Below are positions 1 to 8,500 of a stretch of 64,000 bases of DNA, in pieces. How positions within the stretch are numbered: the stretch's first letter is position 1; each line of letters opens with the position of its first letter. The notes under the pieces are model-generated. The model ran no database searches, had not been told where the DNA came from, and saw only the letters and a list, made by a program, of their open reading frames with translations. Both the position numbers and the translations under genes were made by a program. The stretch lies in contig NZ_FCOK02000018.1 in assembly GCF_001544555.2 (NCBI RefSeq), positions 1-64,000 of the forward strand, given 5' to 3'. The DNA is from Caballeronia udeis (GTDB lineage Bacteria; Pseudomonadota; Gammaproteobacteria; Burkholderiales; Burkholderiaceae).

Positions 1-140
1 GCGCCGCACCAGCGCTTCTTTTCTTTCTGCTGAGTAGGTTTTCATTCACTCTGATTTTACCGCCCCCGGACCATGTCGATAAGAATCAGATAACACGACA
101 AGTAGTCTGACGCCGGGGGGTTACGGATCCGATAAACTTC

Positions 141-263
141 ATGTACGGTAACTTTGGAACCGGCAAACTAGACTTGATGGTGAATGTTTGGGGTCCAAGC
201 ACTGTGTCAGGTGCGTGGACGTTGACCAATGACCGCACATTCCGAATTTTCTTGCACAAGTAG
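141..263 (+). pseudogene. Short C-terminal ORF remnant, unknown family
   Basis: A 40-codon reading frame runs from an ATG to a TAG just before a good terminator hairpin. The frame is open upstream only as far as a TGA at 108-110, and no convincing ribosome binding site precedes the ATG. The last residues are rich in G, T, W and F and look like the tail of a beta-rich protein. I do not recognise the family. It is probably the end of a gene that was truncated by rearrangement. The following terminator supports the idea that a real gene once ended here. Confidence 0.25.
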
Positions 264-277
264 CACTTTTAAGGTTC

Positions 278-297
278 AGCCCGGCAATTGCCGGGCT
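278..297 (+). terminator. Rho-independent terminator
   Basis: A near-perfect GC-rich inverted repeat (AGCCCGGCA / TGCCGGGCT with almost no loop) is followed directly by TTTC. It lies 14 bases after the stop codon of the remnant ORF, which is the right place to end its transcript. Confidence 0.55.
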
Positions 298-583
298 TTC
301 ATCGTGTGCAGATCGTTTGCTGAAGCGGCGACGTGATCGCCACATTGAAAGAGACCACTTCAAAGTACGTCGTCTGAACTTGCACGTCACCAGGCCATCG
401 CGCCAGACACCCATCAGGCTCAAGCGAATATCCACCGCCCGTCAGCCTGGTTTTAGGGGTTCGATGTGCTGAGTAATGTTGCTCTGCCAGTATCATTGGC
501 TGACGCTGCCAACGACAGTCCGACTATGGCCGAGCCGGCGTTGACTCAGATCAAGGTAGATCTGCGCGGGAAATGGCACAAGC

Positions 584-736
584 GTGAATATCGATGAGCT
601 TATCTCTCGCCTGCGCCAGGCACCGCATAAGATGGCGATTCACGAGCTAGTTCGCGCAAGCAGGGTTGACGCATCGAGAATCCTCAGCGGCTTATGGTTG
701 ATGCAAGTCAAAGATGCGGTTTTGCGTGGGGCATAG
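584..736 (+). CDS. Possible 50-residue DNA-binding-like small ORF or remnant
   Basis: A GTG-started frame of 50 codons has the residue pattern of a small winged-helix or helix-turn-helix protein: an amphipathic start, then a short helix, then the stretch ELVRASRVDASRILSGLW. There is no strong ribosome binding site, and the next gene is 146 bases away. I could not name a family. It may be the front of a truncated regulator of the acetate-transporter gene that follows. Confidence 0.22.
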   Translation: MNIDELISRLRQAPHKMAIHELVRASRVDASRILSGLWLMQVKDAVLRGA

Positions 737-882
737 GATTAAATCAAACAGGACGTGTCGACGCTGGAGAATCCGGCAATTCTCGATCAACTCCGCCAAG
801 CCCGATTCGGGCACGAGTTTTGTGATCACGGAGTTTCGCCGCGGATTGCCCGCAGCTTTCCGATATCTTCAGGAGGCTGACA

Positions 883-1479
883 ATGAACAATGCAATAGCG
901 CAAAGGAAACTAGCGAATCCGGCGCCGCTGGGTCTCGCTGGGTTCGCGCTGACGACATGGTTGTTGAGTGTGATCAACGCAGGCTGGTTTTCAAGTGATT
1001 CAACAGGACTGGTACTCGCGTGCGCACTCTGCTTTTGCGGTACCGCGCAAGCCATAGAAGGTGTGATGGACCTACCGCGAGGCAACACGTTTGGCGTGAC
1101 GGCGTTTTTGGCCTATGGAGCGTTCTGGTGGTCATTTGCCCTGTTCGTCCTGTTTCTCCATGGCAAGGTACCGGCCGCGTTCGTTGGCTGGTATCTGTTC
1201 CTATGGGGCGTGTTCACCTTCTATATGTGGCTCGCTACGTTTCGTTCACCGCGTGCACTACAGCTGATTTTCCTGACGCTCTGGATCACGTTCGTCCTGC
1301 TTGCCGGCGGTGAGTGGACGGGTTCGACCGCGCTGCGTGCTGCCGGTGGTTATGGCGGCCTTCTGACTGCGGTGTTCGCGTTTTACCTGTCTGCGGCCGA
1401 CGTGATCAACGAAGTCTACGACCGGATCGTATTGCCCATCGGCGAGGCGAAAGCCTTCAATACCACGGCCGTCTTATGA
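883..1479 (+). CDS. satP: Acetate uptake transporter, GPR1/FUN34/YaaH (SatP) family
   Basis: This 198-residue integral membrane protein belongs to the acetate/succinate-proton symporter family found in bacteria and yeast. The family signature NPAPLGLAGFA lies at about residues 12-22, and six hydrophobic segments follow, as in the E. coli SatP channel. The length matches the family (about 190-210 residues). The start is supported by an AGGAGG ribosome binding site eight bases upstream. It would bring acetate into the cell, where it can feed acetyl-CoA and polyhydroxybutyrate synthesis. A phasin gene lies 86 bases downstream, which fits a carbon-storage role, but co-transcription is only inferred. 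Confidence 0.9.
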   Translation: MNNAIAQRKLANPAPLGLAGFALTTWLLSVINAGWFSSDSTGLVLACALCFCGTAQAIEGVMDLPRGNTFGVTAFLAYGAFWWSFALFVLFLHGKVPAAFVGWYLFLWGVFTFYMWLATFRSPRALQLIFLTLWITFVLLAGGEWTGSTALRAAGGYGGLLTAVFAFYLSAADVINEVYDRIVLPIGEAKAFNTTAVL

Positions 1480-1565
1480 AGGTTCATGCTGAACGCGGGT
1501 AAGGAAACATGGCGGACGTCGCCGTCCGTTGTATCGCTTAATCAATAGTCCAAGGGAGATTTATC

Positions 1566-1982
1566 ATGGCAACAGCTTTTAATCCGATCGCCGACTTCAG
1601 CAAGATGCTGGAGAGTTTCAACTTTCCCGGCGTCGATAAGACGTCGCTGATCGATGCACGACGCAAAGACCTCGAGGCGCTCGGGGAAGCTAACAGGCTA
1701 GCGTTCGAAGGAATGCAGGCTGTGGTGCAAAAGCAGGCAGAAATGTTGAGTGCGAGCGTGCGGGAGATTCAGGCCGCCGCACAGCAAATGACCGGTGGCA
1801 GCCCGACGGACGTGATGGCGAAGCAGGGGGAATTCGTCCAGCACTCGCTAAAGAAGGCTGTCGACAACATGCGAGAAATCGCCGAGGTCGCACAAAAATC
1901 ACAGGCCGATGCATTGGCGGCGATCACCAAGCGTGCAGAGCAAAGCATTGAGGAGGCTAAGACGTTATTGCCACGCACGTGA
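1566..1982 (+). CDS. Phasin family protein
   Basis: This 138-residue protein is alpha-helical and low in complexity (many A, Q, E and K), as expected for a phasin that coats polyhydroxyalkanoate granules. The N-terminus carries the family-type stretch NPIADFSKMLESFNFPGVD. The middle (about residues 45-125) is a long amphipathic coiled-coil region. A GGGAG ribosome binding site sits nine bases before the ATG. It is shorter than the second phasin at 22.5 kb and clearly diverged from it, so the two are not a recent duplication. It follows the acetate transporter on the same strand. Confidence 0.9.
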   Translation: MATAFNPIADFSKMLESFNFPGVDKTSLIDARRKDLEALGEANRLAFEGMQAVVQKQAEMLSASVREIQAAAQQMTGGSPTDVMAKQGEFVQHSLKKAVDNMREIAEVAQKSQADALAAITKRAEQSIEEAKTLLPRT

Positions 1983-2558
1983 GTGCTGCTCAAGCGCTCG
2001 TTGTTAATAACACCACGCCAAATCGTTGCGAATCATATTGATGATCGCCGTCGCGAGTCCCGGCTTACTTGAATTCGGTGAAATCCCAGATTCCGGATCC
2101 GCCTGAATGTCGAATGTCGGCCAGGAGGTTTCGCGGCGTCATTTCCTGCCCAAGGTGCCTCCGGCACACGCGCATGGGCGTTTTTGTCATTTCCACGATT
2201 CGACGCAAAAAATAAGGTCTTTAAAAAGAATTACCTTTGCGTGCGTGATTTGTGTTCCCCTAAAGGAGTTACCGGCTGCGCCGATATCAGTCGCGGGTGC
2301 TGGTCTTGCAGCTCGCCATTTATACGGGGCGTTCCCGTTTTCTTCCCAACCCCTTGATCGATGTTCTCCGGGCGCCGGGGAACGCCGGCCATAGGGCGTC
2401 GTAGTTTTCACCAGGTTCAAACGCTCACGTCGACTTTGACGTGCGATGCGCGAGGAATGCGTTGTCGCTTGCCTCTTGCATCCCCGAATCCATTCCCCAC
2501 GCCAGCTACGCAGCTTCGCGCACCATGCCGATAGTTCGCCAGTCTGCAATTTTGGACA
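1983..2558. other. Intergenic region upstream of the giant glucan synthase
   Basis: No protein-coding signal was found. A small hairpin-like element (ACGGG, five-base loop, CCCGT, then TTTTCTT) at about 2325-2346 could stop readthrough. The remaining sequence presumably holds the promoter of the gene that starts at 2559, but I could not pick out a clear one. Confidence 0.4.
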
Positions 2559-5500
2559 ATGATGGCCTTTTCCCGTTCGTATTTACCGCCCAAACTTGAT
2601 TCGCTTCTGGGGGCGTTGGCCCGATGGAAGACCGCATCTCGCCGCTTGCCGCAAGAACCCGCGCTGCGTGCCGAGCTGTTCAGCGCGGACCAGATGGAAC
2701 TGCACGGGGTGCGGCTTGCGGCGCAGCATCGGTTAAGCACAGGTGCAGGGCTGGATCATCTGCTGCCACGGCTCACGAATAATGAAGCGACGCTGCTGAG
2801 CGCGTACGAACGTCTCACGAAAGCAACGCTCAACAGCTACCGGGTAACGCCTGCCGCCGAGTGGCTGCTCGACAACTACTACCTGATCGCCGAACAGATC
2901 CGGATCGCGCGGCACCATCTCCCGAAGGGTTATAGCCGCGAACTACCGCGTCTCGCCGATGGCCCGTCCCACGAATTGCCGCGCGTGTATGGCATTGCAC
3001 TGGAGACAATCTCGCACGGCGACGGCCGCGTCAATACCGAAAGCCTGACTCGCTTCATCACGGCCTATCAGACCGTTACGCCGCTCACGCTGGGCGAGCT
3101 TTGGGCAATTCCCATCATGTTGCGGCTCGCATTGATCGAGAATCTGCGGCGCGTGGCAAGCCGCGTGACGACCGATCTCGACGATCGCAACCTTGCTGGG
3201 CAGTGGGCCGACCGCATGACCGAGACCGCTGGGCACGACCCTAAAAGCGTGGTGCTGACGGTGGCTGACATGGCGCGCTCGAACCCGCCGATGGCCAGTT
3301 CCTTCGTAGCCGAGCTGGCTCGACGCCTGCAGGGCCAGAGCGCAACGCTGGCACTGCCGCTGACGTGGATCGAACAATTGTTGTCTGAGTCGGGTCTGAG
3401 CATCGAGCGAATGGTGCAACTGGAGGCGCAGCAGCAGGCCGCGGACCAGGTGTCGATCAGCAACAGCATCAGTAGCCTGCGCCTGCTCTCGGCGACCGAC
3501 TGGCGTGATTTCGTCGAAAGCACTAGCATCGTGGAACATATCCTGGGCGAAGATCCGGCCGATATCTACCAGGCGATGGATTTTGCCACGCGGGACCGTT
3601 ACCGGCACAGCGTTGAACGGCTCGCGCGTGCGAGCCGGCGCCCGGAAGAGACGGTGGCGCGCGCCGCGATCGATCTCGCCAGGAGTGCGGTTGAATCGGA
3701 CACGGGCCGGGGTGTTGAACATCACGTCGGCTTTTATCTGTTGCGCGATGGTGTTGACGGGCTTGAGCGGCACGTCGAGGCGAAGGTGAATGCGCTCGAA
3801 GCGTGGCGGCGCATCTTGCGCCGTGCGCCATTGCCCATCTATCTGGTACTGGCGGCGCTGATCACGATCCTGTTCGGATGGCCCTTCCTCGACGCAGCGC
3901 GTCACCACGGATGGCCGGGCGGTTTGCTGGTTGTGCTCGCTGTACCGGTGCTGCTGATGACCAGCCGCGTTGCCGTCGACTTTGTCAACTGGTTCATCAC
4001 GCTAACGGTGCAACCCGACTGGCTGCCACGCCTCGACTTCAGCAGGGGCATTCCGGCGCAGATGCGCACGCTCGTTGTGATCCCGTCGCTGATCGGTGAC
4101 GCACAAGACGTGGACGACCTGGCCGAAGGACTTGAAGTACGCTTCCTTGCGAATCGCGATCCGCATCTGCATTTCAGCTTGCTGACCGACTTCATGGATT
4201 CGGCCTCCGAGAGCTGCGACGAAGACGCCGGATTGATGTTGCGCGCGCGGCTGAGCATTGAAGTCTTGAATGAAAAATATCCCGATACCCAGGGCGACCG
4301 TTTCTTCCTGTTTCATCGCCCGCGACGCTGGAACGCCGTCGAAAAGATCTGGATGGGGCATGAGAGAAAGCGCGGCAAGATTGCCGAACTCGATGCGCTG
4401 CTGCGCGGCACGGGACGCGATCGTTTCTCTCTGATCGTGGGGGACATCGCGGCGTTGCCACGCGTGCGGTATGTGATTACGCTCGATACGGACACCCAGC
4501 TCCCGCGCGATGCCGCCAGCCAATTTATTGGTGCAATCGCTCATCCGCTGAATGCGGCCGTCTACGACGCGGACAAACAGCGCGTAAGTTCGGGGCATGC
4601 GATCCTTCAGCCGCGCGTGGGGATCAGTCTTCCGAGCACGGCACGCTCGGCATATGCACGCCTCTTTGGCGGCGATGCCGGTATTGATCCCTATACAAGA
4701 GCCGCTTCGGACGTCTATCAGGATCTGTTCCACGAAGGGTCATTCATCGGCAAGGGAATCTACGAACTCGATGCGTTCGAGCAGGCAGTGGAGGGGCGTT
4801 TTCCTGACAACCGTATCCTGAGCCATGACCTTATAGAAGGTTGTTACGCACGAGCGGGCCTCCTGAGTGACGTGTACCTGTACGAGGAGTATCCGGCCCG
4901 CTACAGCGCCGACGTCAACCGGCGGCACCGGTGGATCCGCGGCGACTGGCAACTGCTGCCGTGGATCTTTCCCTGGGCGCCGACTGAACATGGCGGCCTG
5001 GCGCGCAATCCTCTTTCCTGGCTGTCGCGCTGGAAACTGTTCGACAACCTGCGCCGCAGCGCCTCGCCTGTCGCTCTACTCGCCATGGTGTTGATGGGGT
5101 GGATAAGCGGATGGCAGCCTCTCGCCTGGACCATCGGCGTCATGGCGTTGACGTTGAGCATGCCGCTCGCAGCAGGCCTGATCGAGCTCCTTCAGAAGCC
5201 GCACGATATGCCGCTGCGCCGGCACATGGCGCTCACCGCTCAATCGGCCGGCCGTCATCTGGTGCGTGCGCTGGCGGCGCTTGCATGGCTGCCTCACGAG
5301 GCGCAGTACAGCCTGGACGCCATCGTGCGCACACTCTGGCGCATCGGGTTCGGCAAGCACAAGTTGCTTCAATGGAACGCGTCCCGCGAAGTGGAGCGGG
5401 TGGCAACCAACGATCCGAAGGCGCTGTACCGGCTCATGTGGATCGGCCCGCTGCTCGGTGCAGGTCTTGCCTTGTCGTTCATCAGGATGCCCGGCACATT

Positions 5501-8500
5501 CGTGGTGCTCGCGCCGTTCGCACTTCTGTGGATTCTGTCTCCGCTGCTTGCGTGGTGGATCAGTCGGCCTCCTGTCCAGGACCGGGGTGCCCTGGCTATC
5601 GGCGAGGCGCGTTTTTTGCGCGGACTTGCCCGTAAGACTTGGGCATTTTTCGACGACTATGTCGGACCACAAGACCACTGGCTGCCGCCCGACAATATTC
5701 AGGAGGTACCCACCACGGGCGCCATGATCGTGGCGCGTCGCACGTCTCCGACCAACATGGGCATGGGCCTGCTCGCGCACCTGGCCGCTTTCGATTTTGG
5801 TTATCTGAGCGCCGGGCGAATGCTCGCGCGCATCGGCGAGACACTCGCGACCATGGATGGCCTTGAGCGTTATCGCAATCACTTCTTCAACTGGTACGAC
5901 ACGGGCACATTGCAGACGCTCGCGCCGCGTTATGTATCGACGGTCGATAGCGGCAATCTCGCCGGCCATCTGATGACCTTGAGCCGCGGGTTGCTGGAGG
6001 TGGCGGACGAACCGGTGTTCAGTCCGCGCATGTTCGCCGGTCTCGCCGATACCCTCGACGCTTATCGCGCGGTGGCACACGTAGCAGGGTTCGGCCTCGA
6101 TACATTTGCACCGCTCGAGACTCAATTGAGCGCAGCGTCGGCAAGCCCGCCGCGCACTTCAGCCGAAGCAGTTGCAATCATGCGGCAGGTATCGGCCTTG
6201 GCCGCAACCCTCGCGCATGAGATCAAAGGTCCCGCGGATAGCGATCTTTTCTTCTGGTCACAAGCACTGTCGGCGCAATGCCGTGACGTCGCCGATGAGC
6301 TCGGCCGTTTCGACCTGCGGCCAGCCGTCGATGCCCCCCCGGGTTTGCCGACGTTCCGGCAGCTTGCGCTGCTCGACGTGAACCTGTGGCCCGACTCGGC
6401 CACGGCACGTGCCATCGAAGTACGCAGCGCGGCGATCGATCGCATCGCGCAAATCAACCGGCTGGCAGAGCTCTCCGGGGATATGGCGGCAATGGATTTC
6501 AGGTTCCTCTACGACGTCAATCGCGAGTTGCTAAGCATTGGCTACAACGTGGACGAGCGGCGCCTTGATGCCGGCTTCTATGACCTGCTCGCGTCCGAGG
6601 CGCGCTTGACCAACTTCGTGGCGATCGCGCAGGGCCAGTTGCCGCAGGAGAGCTGGTTCACACTGGGACGTCTGCTCACGAGTACGGGCGGTGTTCCGGT
6701 CCTGCTCTCGTGGACCGGTTCGATGTTCGAATACCTGATGCCCATGCTGGTCATGCCTAGCTACGAAGGTACCTTGCTCGACCAGACCTGCCGCGCGGCG
6801 GTCGCCCGGCAGATCGAGTACGGCCATCAACTGGGCGTGCCATGGGGCGTGTCCGAGTCGGGCTACAACGTGCTCGACGCCCAGCTGAACTACCAGTACC
6901 GTGCGTTTGGCGTTCCAGGTCTCGGCCTGAAGCGCGGACTCGGTGACGACGTTGTCATCGCGCCGTACGCCACGGCGCTCGCGTTGATGGTAGCGCCGCA
7001 AGCCGCTTGCCGTAACCTGCAGCGTCTGGCAACAACGGGGGCAGCCGGTCGCTACGGCCTGTACGAAGCCATCGATCACACTCAGGCGCGCGTGCCGCGC
7101 GGCCAGACCTCGGTGGTGATCCAGTCATACATGGCGCATCACCAGGGCATGAGCTTGTTGTCCATGGCGAGCTGCCTGCTCGGGCAACCCATGCAGCGCC
7201 GCTTCGAATCCGACCCGCAGTTCAAGGCCACGACCCTGCTGCTGCAGGAACGCATTCCGAAGACCGCGACCGAATATCTGCCGACGCCGGGCCTGCCTGT
7301 CGTCGATGCAGCCGCGCTCATTGCGGAGAGCAAGCTGCGTATCTTCACTGACCCCGACCGCCCGAGGCCTGCCGTGCAACTGCTGTCGAACGGCCGCTAT
7401 CACGTAATGGTCAGCAGCGCGGGCGGCGGCTACAGCCTCTGCGGTGATTTATCAGTTACACGCTGGCGCGAGGACATCACGTCCGACAATTGGGGCATGT
7501 TCTGTTACCTGCGCGATGTGGCAAGTGGTGAGTTCTGGTCGAGTGCGCACCAGCCAACACTCAAGCGTCCCGATCTTTACGAAGCTATTTTCTCTGACGC
7601 ACGGGCCGAGTTCCGCGTGCGTGAACGCGACTTCGACTCGCATACCGAGATCGTGGTGTCGCCGGAAGACGATATCGAGTTACGCCGCCTGCGCATCACG
7701 AATCGCGCGCGGGTGCGGCGCACGATCGAGCTGACCAGCTATGGCGAGGTGGTGTTGGCGCCAGCGGCGGCTGACGCTGCGCATCGCACCTTCAGCAACC
7801 TGTTCGTGCAGACCGAACTGCTGGAGCCGTTGCAAGCTATTCTATGCACGCGACGCGCTCGTTCGAGCAAGGAAGCTGTGCCGTGGATGTGTCATCTGCT
7901 GGCGGCGCACGGTGTGGATATCGACGCGATTTCCTACGAGACCGACCGGGCGCGGTTTATCGGCCGGGGGCGGACCGTGGTTCATCCCGCCGCGATGGAT
8001 GACGGCTCCGACACCCAGGGCCGGCTCTCGAACAGCGTCGGGTCGGTGCTTGATCCCATTGTTTCAATTCGCTGCCGGATCACGCTCAATCCCGGGCAGT
8101 CGGCGACGATCGACTTCGTCACCGGCGTAAGTGACAGCCGCGACGGCTGCTTGCACCTGATCAACAAATACCGCGACCGGCAACTCGCCGACCGTGTATT
8201 CGACCTGGCCTGGACGCATAGCCAGGTCTCGCTGCGGCAGATGAACGCCACGATGTCCGATGCGCGGCTCTACGAGCAGATGGCTGCATCGATCGTCTAC
8301 GCAAACGCGTCGTTGCGTGCCGAGGCTGGAGTATTGGCCGCCAACCGGCGCAACCAGTCCGGCTTATGGGGCCAGTCGATCTCTGGTGACCTGCCTATCG
8401 TCCTGCTGCAGATCACCGACATGGCCAACATCGAACTGGTCCGGCAGATGGTGCAGGCGCATGCCTACTGGCGCCAGAAAGGGCTCGCCGTCGATCTGGT

